Below, piece by piece: positions 17,661-27,900 of a DNA stretch of 64,000 nt. The stretch covers positions 62,001-126,000 of the forward strand of contig JAJYDF010000003.1 of NCBI GenBank assembly GCA_021777765.1, given 5' to 3'. The first letter of the stretch is position 1. The number at the start of each line of letters is the position of its first letter. The notes beneath the pieces are model-generated. The model had not been told where the DNA came from, made no database searches, and was given only the letters and a program-made list of their open reading frames with translations. This DNA is from Pseudomonadota bacterium. GTDB lineage: Bacteria; Pseudomonadota; Gammaproteobacteria; DASZBR01. Position numbers and translations under genes: made by a program.

Positions 17661-20405
17661 ATGGCAACATTAATTAGCAAAATTTTTGGTAATAAAAATG
17701 AACGTACTTTAAAGCGCTTACAAAAATCAGTGGATAAAATTAATGCGCTTGCTCCTTCGTTCAAATCGTTAAGCGATGCACAATTACAAGCAAAAACCAC
17801 AGAATTCCGTCAACGTGTTGCTAAAGGCGAAACACTCGATGCATTACTGCCTGAAGCATTTGCTACTGTCCGTGAAGCTAGCGATCGCGTATTAGGTTTA
17901 CGCCATTTCGATGTGCAATTAATCGGCGGCATGGTATTACACGAAGGAAAAATTGCTGAAATGCGCACTGGCGAAGGTAAAACATTGGTTGCTACATTAC
18001 CTGCCTATTTAAATGCACTACGCGGCGAAGGTGTACACATTATTACCGTCAATGATTATTTAGCAAAACGTGACGCAGAATGGATGGGACCTGTTTATCA
18101 TTATTTAGGATTAACCACTGGCGTTATTTTAAATGGCCAAGCGCCTTATGAAAAACAAGCCGCTTATCGCGCTGATATTACGTTTGGTACCAATAACGAA
18201 TATGGTTTCGATTATTTACGCGATAATATGGCATTCAGTTTGGCTGACAAAGTGCAACGTAATTTAACTTACGCTATTGTTGACGAAGTCGATTCAATTT
18301 TAATTGACGAAGCACGTACGCCATTAATTATTTCTGGTGCCGCTGAAGGTGGTACAGAATTATATATTAAAGTAAATCAATTAATTCCAAAATTAATCCG
18401 CCAAACTGGTAAAGACGGCCCGGGTGATTATAGTATTGATGAAAAAGCACGTCAGGTTTATTTAACTGAAGCAGGCCATCAACATATTGAAGAATTAATG
18501 CAACAAGCAGGATTAATTCAACGTAACGAAAGTCTATATTCAGCAAGCAATATTATTTTTATGCATCATTTAAATGCAGCATTACGTGCCCATGCATTAT
18601 TTCAACGAGATGTAGATTATATTGTACAAAACCAACAAATCGTGATCGTTGACGAACACACCGGCAGAACCATGCCCGGACGACGCTGGTCTGAAGGTCT
18701 ACATCAAGCAGTAGAAGCAAAAGAAAATGTGCCCATTCAAAATGAAAATCAAACCTTAGCATCAATTACTTTCCAAAATTTATTCCGCTTATATGAAAAA
18801 TTAGCGGGCATGACCGGTACTGCTGATACTGAAGCATTCGAATTCCAACATATTTATGGATTAGAAGTAGTGGTTATTCCTACCAACAGACAGATTCACA
18901 GAACTGATTATGGTGATGAAGTTTATTTAACGGCTAAAGAAAAATTCAATGCAGTCATTCAAGATATTAAAGAATGTCGCACACGGCAACAGCCTGTATT
19001 AGTAGGTACTGCATCGATTGAAACATCAGAATATTTATCTGGCTTATTACAAAAAGAAAATATTCCGCATCAAGTTTTAAATGCAAAATTCCATGAAAAA
19101 GAAGCACAAATTGTTGCCGAAGCAGGTCGTCCTGGCACTGTCACTATTGCAACGAATATGGCAGGCCGTGGTACTGATATTGTATTAGGCGGTAAATTAG
19201 AAGCGGAATTACATGCTTTAGATGAAAATGCTTCCACAGAACAAATTAATCACATTAAATCCGATTGGCAAAAACGCCATGATCAAGTGATACAAGTCGG
19301 TGGCTTGCATATTATTGGATCTGAAAGACATGAATCCCGCCGTATTGATAATCAATTACGTGGTCGATCGGGCCGTCAGGGTGATCCCGGTAGTTCGCGT
19401 TTTTATTTATCCTTAGAAGATAATTTAATGCGTATATTTGCTTCCGATCGTCTCGCGGGCATTATGCAAAAACTCGGTATGCGTGATGGTGAAAAAATTT
19501 CTCACCCCTTAGTGACACGTGCTATTGAAAATGCACAACGCAAAGTCGAAGGACGCAATTTTGATATTCGTAAACAATTATTAGAATTTGATGATGTTGC
19601 TAATGATCAACGTAAAGTCATTTATGCACAGCGCAGTGAATTAATGGCAGTCAATGATATATCAGAGAACATTACTGCGATTCGTAATGATGTAATTAAT
19701 GAATTAATCAATAATTATATCCCCCCCCATAGTTTAGAAGAACAATGGAACATTCCGGGCTTAGAACAACAAATCGAACGCGATTTTGCATTACGATTAC
19801 CTGTTCATGATTGGTTAGATAAAGATGATCATTTGCATGAAGAAACTTTAAGACACAAAATTAACGAAGAGATCACGCAAACTTATCTTACTAAAGAAAA
19901 AGAAGTGGGTGCTCCTGTGTTACGTCAAGTTGAAAAATCAATTATGTTGCAAATATTGGATACTCATTGGCGTGAACACCTCGCTGCAATGGATCATTTA
20001 AGACAAGGGATTCATTTAAGAGGTTATGCGCAGAAAAATCCAAAACAAGAATATAAACGTGAAGCGTTCAATTTATTTTCCAGTATGATTGATAGTTTAA
20101 AACATCAAGTGATTAGCACGCTGAGTACGGTACAGATACGCGCTGCCGAAGATGCACAAGCCGTTGAAGAGCAACGTAAATTAGCAGCCGCGCGCACGAT
20201 GTCTTTTGAACATCCAGACATGCAAGCAGCCGCAGCACTTGAATTACAACAACAAGCGCAAGTTTTACCAGAAAGCTCAGCGCCCTTGCTGGCTGCAGCA
20301 TCAGCAATGCCTATTGTGAAACATGGGTCAAAAGTTGGACGGAATGATCCTTGTCCTTGTGGATCAGGTAAAAAATATAAACATTGTCATGGAACATTGG
20401 AATAA
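17661..20405 (+). CDS. secA: Preprotein translocase ATPase SecA
   Basis: A 914-residue motor of the Sec pathway that drives unfolded preproteins through SecYEG. Walker A is MRTGEGKT with the lysine at residue 107, almost the Escherichia coli position. This supports the ATG at 17661 over an in-frame GTG at 17646; GGTGA lies upstream. Walker B is [14 protein letters not shown]. The second nucleotide-binding fold has [14 protein letters not shown] and the [13 protein letters not shown] arginine-finger region. The C-terminus has the zinc-binding SEC-C motif ([14 protein letters not shown]). The length is normal. It is followed by a mutT-type gene after a pair of REP-like elements; a secA-mutT neighbourhood is common in gammaproteobacteria. 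Confidence 0.98.
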   Translation: MATLISKIFGNKNERTLKRLQKSVDKINALAPSFKSLSDAQLQAKTTEFRQRVAKGETLDALLPEAFATVREASDRVLGLRHFDVQLIGGMVLHEGKIAEMRTGEGKTLVATLPAYLNALRGEGVHIITVNDYLAKRDAEWMGPVYHYLGLTTGVILNGQAPYEKQAAYRADITFGTNNEYGFDYLRDNMAFSLADKVQRNLTYAIVDEVDSILIDEARTPLIISGAAEGGTELYIKVNQLIPKLIRQTGKDGPGDYSIDEKARQVYLTEAGHQHIEELMQQAGLIQRNESLYSASNIIFMHHLNAALRAHALFQRDVDYIVQNQQIVIVDEHTGRTMPGRRWSEGLHQAVEAKENVPIQNENQTLASITFQNLFRLYEKLAGMTGTADTEAFEFQHIYGLEVVVIPTNRQIHRTDYGDEVYLTAKEKFNAVIQDIKECRTRQQPVLVGTASIETSEYLSGLLQKENIPHQVLNAKFHEKEAQIVAEAGRPGTVTIATNMAGRGTDIVLGGKLEAELHALDENASTEQINHIKSDWQKRHDQVIQVGGLHIIGSERHESRRIDNQLRGRSGRQGDPGSSRFYLSLEDNLMRIFASDRLAGIMQKLGMRDGEKISHPLVTRAIENAQRKVEGRNFDIRKQLLEFDDVANDQRKVIYAQRSELMAVNDISENITAIRNDVINELINNYIPPHSLEEQWNIPGLEQQIERDFALRLPVHDWLDKDDHLHEETLRHKINEEITQTYLTKEKEVGAPVLRQVEKSIMLQILDTHWREHLAAMDHLRQGIHLRGYAQKNPKQEYKREAFNLFSSMIDSLKHQVISTLSTVQIRAAEDAQAVEEQRKLAAARTMSFEHPDMQAAAALELQQQAQVLPESSAPLLAAASAMPIVKHGSKVGRNDPCPCGSGKKYKHCHGTLE

Positions 20406-20409
20406 ATTT

Positions 20410-20529
20410 CCTTTTCCCGCTTGCGGGAGAAGGTGCCAAAAGCAGATGCGGGTGTTTTAAATAAATTCTGCCACACCTTTTAATACCCCCTCATCCGCCT
20501 TCGGCACCTTCTCCCCTTCGGGGAGAAGG
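20410..20529. repeat. Pair of inverted REP-like elements (BIME-like)
   Basis: The first unit (CCTTTTCCCGC/GCGGGAGAAGG, 20410-20433, tail to about 20453) faces a second unit with its tail CCTCATCCGCCTTCGGCA and hairpin CCTTCTCCCC-TTCG-GGGAGAAGG at 20507-20529. A T-run does not follow either hairpin. It fills the secA-mutT gap. Confidence 0.8.
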
Positions 20530-20550
20530 AAAAAAACACGAGATTTTCTT

Positions 20551-20937
20551 ATGCTAACGGTTGTCATCGGCATCCTCATCAACGATCAAAAACAAGTCCT
20601 AGTTGAACAACGTTCACCTCATTTACCTTATGCAGGTTATTGGGCTTTTCCAGGCGGTAAAGTGGAATTAAATGAAAATATTGCCGATGCATTAAATCGT
20701 GAAATGCTTGAAGAAATTGGCATTATTGTTAAATCCGCTGAGCCATTTCATATTTTGCAATTTCAATATCCCGATAAAATTGTGGAATTACATACCTGGA
20801 GAATTCATGATTACTCTGGCACACCCAGCGGTTGTGAAAATCAATTAATTCGTTGGGTGGCTAAAAATGAATTAATGAATTTGCAATTTTTGCCACCGAA
20901 TAAAAAGATTGTCGAGATGGTGATGGAATTGATGTAA
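20551..20937 (+). CDS. mutT: NUDIX hydrolase, MutT-like
   Basis: A 128-residue cytoplasmic NUDIX enzyme. The full Nudix box is present: it starts GGKVELNEN near residue 35 and ends REMLEEIG, with the Glu/Gly spacing intact. The size, the N-terminal LTVVIGILINDQKQVLVEQR strand and the position after secA fit MutT, which removes 8-oxo-dGTP from the nucleotide pool. Other NUDIX specificities cannot be excluded from sequence alone. The ribosome binding site is weak. Confidence 0.85.
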   Translation: MLTVVIGILINDQKQVLVEQRSPHLPYAGYWAFPGGKVELNENIADALNREMLEEIGIIVKSAEPFHILQFQYPDKIVELHTWRIHDYSGTPSGCENQLIRWVAKNELMNLQFLPPNKKIVEMVMELM

Positions 20938-20941
20938 AACC

Positions 20942-21137
20942 GTAGGTCGGACTGAGCAAGCGAATAATTCATTTTGTAATTTTAAATAATTATCTGGCAT
21001 AAGTTAACTAAAGAACTTCTGCGATGTCCGACATTAGGATTCTATTTGTCGGACATCACCTTTGATTTTAATTATTTATTTGCCAAAATTTATTGATTAT
21101 TTCTAAAGTATTAATTCATTTGTTCAGTCCGACCTAC
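20942..21137. mobile_element. MITE-like element, GTAGGTCGGACTGA family (complete)
   Basis: A 196-bp element. Terminal arms are GTAGGTCGGACTGA and its inverse TCAGTCCGACCTAC. The central palindrome has arms GATGTCCGACA (from 21023) and TGTCGGACATC. It is non-coding and lies between the convergent mutT and the 21147 gene. Further copies are at 9898-9986 (half) and 63169-63357. Confidence 0.82.
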
Positions 21138-21146
21138 TATTAATTT

Positions 21147-24100
21147 CTACATAGAAATAGCTTGTCGCTGTTGTTGCTCTGCTAGCTCTACTGTGACCGG
21201 TTGTGATAAAGAATCTAAATACTCATTCACCTTTCGATCGGTAGCGCTAACACGACATTTCTTAAGATATGCGACAGGGGAAAAAATATCATACGGAATA
21301 TTTTTGGATTTCACACTTTTAATTAAATCGATAATATTTTTTGGATGCGGATCCTGTGCTGTTCTTAAATTATCAATCATTGCCTGTCTGTCGTTAAATG
21401 ATAATCGATAAATGTGATCAAGATTTTTTTCTGTTTGTAAGATTATTTCATGTTCGCCTTCCGGCAAACTCGCATAACAGTTTAATGGGTCTTTTAATTT
21501 TGCAAAATGTTCTACCGTGGAATTAATAAAATGCATTTGTATAAAATCTTCTGCTTGTGATTCAAATAATTCGTTAATTTTTAAGAAATCACCAGGATTC
21601 TTATACCGCTCTTCCTCAATTTCATATTCGCAATTTATGTCTATCCCACATCGTCTACTATATCGATTTATTAAAAATATTAATTCATTATCGAAAGCAG
21701 ATTCGCTCGAGCTAGAGGATTTAATCTGAGTTATATAATCATTCAGTTTAAGTAAAACTATTCTAATCGCATTCGTTTTATCATGCGCATTTAGACATTC
21801 AGTTAAATAAAGATTACTTGCAAAACTCAATAATTCATTTGCAATTTCACGCCTGGATTGATCAACATTATAGGGAACCCCTAAGCAATCAGCATATTGT
21901 TTACCTAAGATATTGCCTTTATAAAAAAGACATAAAATATGGATATTAGCTAGCAATCCCATAATAGGCATTCTTCTAGCATCACCAGAATGATACGTAC
22001 CATGTAAATCTTTTCCAACACATCTTGAAACCTGAGTGGTGGTAAATGAGGATATTTGATTTTCATTATTATGTTTAGCTATATTGGGATCATATTTATC
22101 TAAAGTCTCTGTTACATCAATTAAAGTATTAATTATGGGTATTCGACTAAAACAAGCAGATTGATTATCACAAGGTGAAATAACTCTACGTATAATGTCT
22201 CTAATTACATCACAGATATTAGCAGAATAATTAGTATTAAATTGATTCGATAATTGTCGAGATAATGTATTTAACTTTTGTTCTTGCGTTTGATTTGACA
22301 TACGTGCTAATAAATTTAATTCATTGCGAATATCCGAAACTGCACTCTCTTGAAAATATCCTGGTTTTTCCAGCCACTTTCCTTCCACTTTACCTTGCTG
22401 AAATTTATCCAAATGACTACGCACTTCTGTGATGACATGATGATTTATAAATTGTTTCGCTTTATTAATATCAGCATCGGGAAACATTTTCATACTTTTA
22501 TCGGCATTAAATGGCAATGTATCATATTGTTTCATTATATGGGTTTGAATAAAATCGGGATTACGCAGTTCTAATAAAGATAAGCGAAATCTACTCGTTG
22601 GACTACCAAAAATCCAAAATCCTTTGATATCACTTGCCATGTTATCCATCGTTCGTTCAAGTATTTGCAATTTATCAATTTCGCGGAAATCTTTAGACAA
22701 AGAAAGCTTAACAATTGATTTAGCTAATTCCATTGCATTTTTATATTGCCCCATGGAACCATCATTTTTGTCTATTTTTAATTCTTCCGCTAATGCCGTT
22801 TTACAATAGCCATTAATGACCGCCAATAAACGAGCAGCTAAAACATAAAAATTACAGTGAGCAGTTGATTGCTCTGGATCATGCGTAATCTGATTATTTA
22901 AATGTGTTTGATGTTGAGTTGTAATATCATTAAATATACTGTGTATATATTCAGCCACACCCGATCGAACTTTACCGGCATACCCTTGATCTGAAGATAA
23001 ATCCAAAATAATGCCCAGCTTTTTGCGAATTAATTTTTTTAAATCCAACCTTTCATCTGCTACAACCCTAACATCTTCAGCTCTCACTGCATCCTCTTCT
23101 CTCTCAGCATTTGCTGCTATCACAGCATTTTCTTCTCGCCTAGCATCTATTTTTAGCTGGGGTATAGGAGTTTTAAAGATGTAATTAATATTATTTTCTA
23201 ATTGCCAATAATCTTGATCTTTAGAAACAGACGTCGTAGTGCTTGTTCGTTGACTTGTTTTTTCATGATAAGGAGATATTTTTTTACTGAGTTCATGCAT
23301 AAAATGTAAACGTATAATATCTGATGCTTCATCACTACTCATTTGATAATTAAATATCTCTTTATTGTCAAAACGAGCAGGATTATCATGTATCGGAAAA
23401 TCAACCAGCCGACCAGATTCGCAAAAAAACCTTGCTAACAAAATTAATTCATTAGCTGCCCTGCTTTCATGCCAATCAATATTATGAGAAAAACTATCAA
23501 TAATCCCCTCTAATTCATCGATGATTTTATTGATCACTATTTGCGCAGGATTTGTGTCAAAATAGAGCATTTCAGCCAATTCTTTGATTTTATTCATTTG
23601 CTTTTGATGACCAAAACGCGTGTTATATTGTGTTCTGGTGGTGTGATTTTCTGGATCGCTATAATCTGGCGTATCGGCATAATACATACCTAAAGGATTA
23701 TTTTTTCCTTCATACCAATCACTCATAATTAATAAAATGGCAATTAATGCATCTCTTTTTTGTTCAGCGGTACGATGATCATTTTCTCTATTATTAACAT
23801 AAACCTGGGTAATTGGTGTGAATGGATTTCGCACAAATAATTTGTCTAAAGGCAGATTATTATTTTTATCGTCTACATGGTGATTAAATCGCGCAATTTT
23901 AGCTAATGTTTCTTTGAAATAGGGATCATTTTTATACCAGTTAGGTATCGACCCCGCTAATCTTATTTCATCGCCGATAATTTGTGTAATTAAATCTTTT
24001 ATAACTTCAATATAGGGTAGTCCGTGTATATAGCGTCGATTTAATTCATCATCTGACAGGTTCAATAATTCTTTTAATTTTAATTGCACTTGTTGCATGC

Positions 24101-24869
24101 AGCGTTGATTTAATTCAGAACCTGACAGATTTAATAATTCTTTTAATTTTAATTGAATACGATAACTGGCACGCTGCGCTGAATGATTCGGTGAATTTTT
24201 ATCGACTACGGCCAAATCATATTGTTCAAAAAATAATACGTGATTATAAATAATATGCCAGCGTATATAATGTATTCTGGAATTAATATAATCAAAATCA
24301 TTAAAATATTCCGAATAATTTGGAAATAAACTTAACGGTAATGTGGGTTGAGCTTGCCCAGAATTGGATTGAGCCTGCTCCGCATTGGGTTGAGCTTGTT
24401 CGGCATTGGGTTGAGCTTGCTGGTTATCTGATTCGATATTTTCAATGGTATTGCGAAACAAGGTCGTTTTGTGACTATGATCACTACTGATTTTACTGGT
24501 GACTGCATTAAGTTCTTCTTCATTTAAATCACAATCTGTATTTAAATTATTAAATAACTTCACTAAACATAATTCTAATTCTTCTATAAGAGGGATGACA
24601 TCATTATTTTCATCAACAACTTGTTGTTTCAATTCAGCAGACAAGGGATTCTCATCAGCATACACATCTACGCCATTGACAATATCACGCCATGTATTGA
24701 TGAGCTCAAAATATCTACTCATTTTTAATAAAATTTTACGGTTTTTTTCAGAGAGCTGGATGGGTTCTACGGGAAGAAAACTTCGTGCTGGCACGACTGA
24801 TTCTTGCTCATAATTACTTTCACGGCTATCTATTACTATATTTTCCCGCACTCGTTCCATAGCATCCAT
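21147..24869 (-). CDS. Giant module-repeat protein C (1240 residues)
   Basis: Unknown function. I place the start at the ATG at 24869 (MDAMERVREN), with AGAGGA 6 bases upstream. After an N-terminal helical region come short QAQPNAE-type repeats (about residues 150-173), then three copies of the module shared with the two upstream giants: about 200-520, 610-815 and 890-1115. Each copy ends in a motif like A-x-D/Q-F/Y-I-x-x-H (EASDIIRLH, KAKQFINHH, QAEDFIQMH). Copies 1 and 3 also have the Y-x-G-x-x-LG and NELI blocks. In copy 1 the segment QLKLKELLNLS is duplicated in tandem. Unlike the other two it has no RhoGEF-like domain. It begins 38 bases after the stop of protein B, so they are probably co-transcribed. 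Confidence 0.8.
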   Translation of the reverse strand: MDAMERVRENIVIDSRESNYEQESVVPARSFLPVEPIQLSEKNRKILLKMSRYFELINTWRDIVNGVDVYADENPLSAELKQQVVDENNDVIPLIEELELCLVKLFNNLNTDCDLNEEELNAVTSKISSDHSHKTTLFRNTIENIESDNQQAQPNAEQAQPNAEQAQSNSGQAQPTLPLSLFPNYSEYFNDFDYINSRIHYIRWHIIYNHVLFFEQYDLAVVDKNSPNHSAQRASYRIQLKLKELLNLSGSELNQRCMQQVQLKLKELLNLSDDELNRRYIHGLPYIEVIKDLITQIIGDEIRLAGSIPNWYKNDPYFKETLAKIARFNHHVDDKNNNLPLDKLFVRNPFTPITQVYVNNRENDHRTAEQKRDALIAILLIMSDWYEGKNNPLGMYYADTPDYSDPENHTTRTQYNTRFGHQKQMNKIKELAEMLYFDTNPAQIVINKIIDELEGIIDSFSHNIDWHESRAANELILLARFFCESGRLVDFPIHDNPARFDNKEIFNYQMSSDEASDIIRLHFMHELSKKISPYHEKTSQRTSTTTSVSKDQDYWQLENNINYIFKTPIPQLKIDARREENAVIAANAEREEDAVRAEDVRVVADERLDLKKLIRKKLGIILDLSSDQGYAGKVRSGVAEYIHSIFNDITTQHQTHLNNQITHDPEQSTAHCNFYVLAARLLAVINGYCKTALAEELKIDKNDGSMGQYKNAMELAKSIVKLSLSKDFREIDKLQILERTMDNMASDIKGFWIFGSPTSRFRLSLLELRNPDFIQTHIMKQYDTLPFNADKSMKMFPDADINKAKQFINHHVITEVRSHLDKFQQGKVEGKWLEKPGYFQESAVSDIRNELNLLARMSNQTQEQKLNTLSRQLSNQFNTNYSANICDVIRDIIRRVISPCDNQSACFSRIPIINTLIDVTETLDKYDPNIAKHNNENQISSFTTTQVSRCVGKDLHGTYHSGDARRMPIMGLLANIHILCLFYKGNILGKQYADCLGVPYNVDQSRREIANELLSFASNLYLTECLNAHDKTNAIRIVLLKLNDYITQIKSSSSSESAFDNELIFLINRYSRRCGIDINCEYEIEEERYKNPGDFLKINELFESQAEDFIQMHFINSTVEHFAKLKDPLNCYASLPEGEHEIILQTEKNLDHIYRLSFNDRQAMIDNLRTAQDPHPKNIIDLIKSVKSKNIPYDIFSPVAYLKKCRVSATDRKVNEYLDSLSQPVTVELAEQQQRQAISM
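24032..24155. repeat. Direct repeat of about 54 bp inside the 21147 gene
   Basis: 24032-24085 and 24101-24155 are close copies offset by about 69 bases, both containing ATTCTTTTAATTTTAATTG. They encode the doubled segment QLKLKELLNLS. The offset is a multiple of three, so the frame is kept. Confidence 0.75.
24350..24422. repeat. 21-bp tandem repeat inside the 21147 gene
   Basis: About 3.5 copies of a 21-bp unit with starts at 24350, 24371, 24392 and 24413, each beginning GAGC(T/C)TG. They encode QAQPNAE, QAQPNAE, QAQSNSG and QAQPTLP. Confidence 0.8.
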
Positions 24870-24907
24870 TTTATATCCTCTTATTGATATTTGCAGTTTT
24901 AAAAATA

Positions 24908-27900
24908 TTAAAAACAAAATCTACTATTATGTATTTTCTCATCATCGACCGGAATATAGGGTTTCAAAGTATCACTAACATACCCCCGAATTTGCTCAAA
25001 TGGTTCATTGAGTTGTCCTTCTGTTATATTAGAATCTGCTGAAAACAGAGAAGAATAAGGCATCGTTTTTTCCAATCTTCCGAAAATAATATTGAAAATA
25101 TTAAATGTATATTTAGATGACTGAGATACTGCCTTTTCTTTATGATCCAAATCTTGCTTTTTCCTTTGCACAAACTCACTCAGCTGTTCTGTAGAGACTT
25201 GATTATTTTCGAAATCCTTATCTGTATTTAATACAAATTTCATCGCATTTTCACGCGATTCTTTTGTTAAATCAGCTATAGCAGCACGACGCTCATTCAC
25301 ACCTTCATTAAATAATTTATTCAAATTTGTTTCGGCAGAATAAAGTGGTGCTTTTTCTGAATTAACAGTCCAGCGCTGGCCATTAATTTTATTTTTCATA
25401 TCAGAGAGAGGGCTACTGGTATGGAATATGAGATGTTGATGAATATAGTCTTCCGCATTTTCTTGATCAATATCATGTTTAAACATATGTTGAAAATTAG
25501 GAAATAAATATTCACCATTAACTTTTTCACAGGGTTTTATGTCTAAGCCGTTTTCTTTACCAAAATTAGTTACGATCCGAATTAATTCATTCACAAAATG
25601 ACTATGATGACCACAACTGCCAGATTGACGAATTTCTTTAATGATTTTATTAATTTCTGTTAATGCTTTTATCAGTACATTTATTTTTTCTTGTCTTGCG
25701 GTCGCTGGATTATGGCTAAATTTTTGAAAATATAATAATCCTGTCGCAATTTCTTTTATTTTTTCTGCCTGAGCGCGCCATCCTTTACTGCTATTATTAT
25801 AAATAGCCACAGCGCCTTTCTTTTCTTCGTCCATCGCACCGCGATCAGCCACTTGTCGTCCCAGATCATTATCCAAATAATAATCATATAACATTAATAA
25901 AATTGCCGACAATCCTAATCTTGACTTCTCTGCAGATGGACATTTAACATCATCACTTAACTCATCAAGCTTATATCTACGGACTAAATTAGGCGTTAAA
26001 GTCTTTCTTAATAAATTCACATCATATTCATCAGGTTTTTTAATAAATAAAGATCTGATTACATTAAATAGTTTTTGCCCTAAGGATCCCGTTATATAAC
26101 ACTCTGCAATCCGTCCACAGTGTGCAACTGAATCACTTACTTTTTTGATAATTAAATCTCGTATGTTTTTACCAGGCCCTAGTGCATTAATTTCTGCTTC
26201 TGTTGCCACTAAATCTAATGTTGAAATCTTCTTTAATTCGATATGTACGGCATGTGCTGCTTTTTGCTCTGCCGTACCCGCCGTTTTTCGCAATCGGCCA
26301 TTTAAATCTTTTTCCAAATCTACAAATTGTGCACATGATTGACCTACAACAACTCGATGTATAAATGATTTGGCAAGATTTGCTTTTTTATCAAATAAAG
26401 CGTTATTTTGTTGAATGGTAAACTGTAATTTATTGGGTAATTTGTCTTTTTTCATTTTTTGTTTTATATCTGGTAATAATTCATCGAGTGCTTTTGCTAA
26501 ACGACTATCAGGACTTTGCACAATATTTGACCAGATACTACCATCGCCACGGATATGATTGCGTAATTTCTCTATTTCATCAATCAATCTACTTTTTCTC
26601 ACTTGTGCTTTTTTATTTCTTTTATATTCATTCTCTTCGGTATCAGATTCATCTTCTAAGAAGATCTCTAAAGCAATTTCAGCTATTTTTCTAGCATTGC
26701 TAGCCTGGCCTTGTTTTAAATTCGGCTCAATACTTAGTTTACTACACAATTTTTGGCCAATTTCAGTATTTCGATAATAATGTGACAACGCAAATACCTT
26801 AGAAACTAATATATTTAATGCATCTTTATCAGAAATTTTGAGCAATTGATTTTGACCAGCAGCTTCTTCTTCAGGAAAATTAAATGAATCTGATCGTTGC
26901 ATTTTAACAGTGGTTAATGGAGAGACAATTTCCACGGCTTTTTCTTTTCTATCATGCCCCAACAAGCTGATTTTATCAGAATCAACATCTGCAGGAGGTT
27001 CAATCAATTGCAAAACATCACCACGCGCAGCCGCATGCTCATCAATTTTTCGCAACGGAGGCGCGATTTTCTCAAATAAATTATCTGATTCTGCCAGTGT
27101 TTTTCCAGTCAGACCTTGATTAAAAATTTCGCCATCTGATAATTCAGTCGATACAACCTGATTAATTTCTTTTTGTAATAAATAGGCGATATTTTGTTGT
27201 CCTGCCGGTAATTTATTACATTCTATCGCTATATCATGTAATGACTTATTATAATAATTGTTAAAAATAGAAAGTATCTTTTCATTGCTCTCATCTTTAC
27301 CCAAGGCGGTCTCAATGAGAGATCTCTCATCGGTTGCAACGGAATAATTGACAAAAGGTTGTGCAATTTGTTGTACCAAATGTAATTTAATATAATCTTT
27401 AGCATCAGCAACACTGATTTTATAATCAAAAATTAAATTTTTCTTAATATCTTTTTCATCAAATCTTCTCGTGTCTTTCTCAACTTCATGATCACTGCTG
27501 GGCGTAAAATTATTATGTAAATGGATCAATTCATTAATCGATCGACTATGTTCATTAGGGTATGATGCAATTATCGCTTTTAGTCCACCTAGAATTTCAC
27601 TGACGACTTGTTCTGATTGATCTTCTCCTCGCGGATCCAAAGCCATTCTTTTTGCAAAGGCCCCTAACAATTTAATTTGTTCGACATGCCGTAATTTCTT
27701 ATTAATAGGTAAATCAGCTCGTTTAGCTAATAATATTCCCAGGCCAGTTCCTAAATAATAATCAACCATGCCCATCATATTCATGATTAAAGCAAATCTT
27801 TTTTCATTCCATGGTCTTGAATGAGAGGCAGTAAATATTTGTGCAGCTCTTTTACGTATATAACTAGGCATAGGCACAAACATTTCATGCAATGAATTTT

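Noticed and set aside
20507..20529. Strong hairpin after secA as an intrinsic terminator
   Set aside because: No T-run follows the stem on either strand, and the same hairpin with its tail recurs in several gaps; it is a REP-like repeat.
24350..24422. CRISPR-like array
   Set aside because: The repeats are directly adjacent without spacers and encode heptads in frame.
21147..24869. RhoGEF domain in giant C
   Set aside because: Neither the TE-x-x-Y opening helix nor the QRxxRYxLL core is present; only the repeated module is shared.
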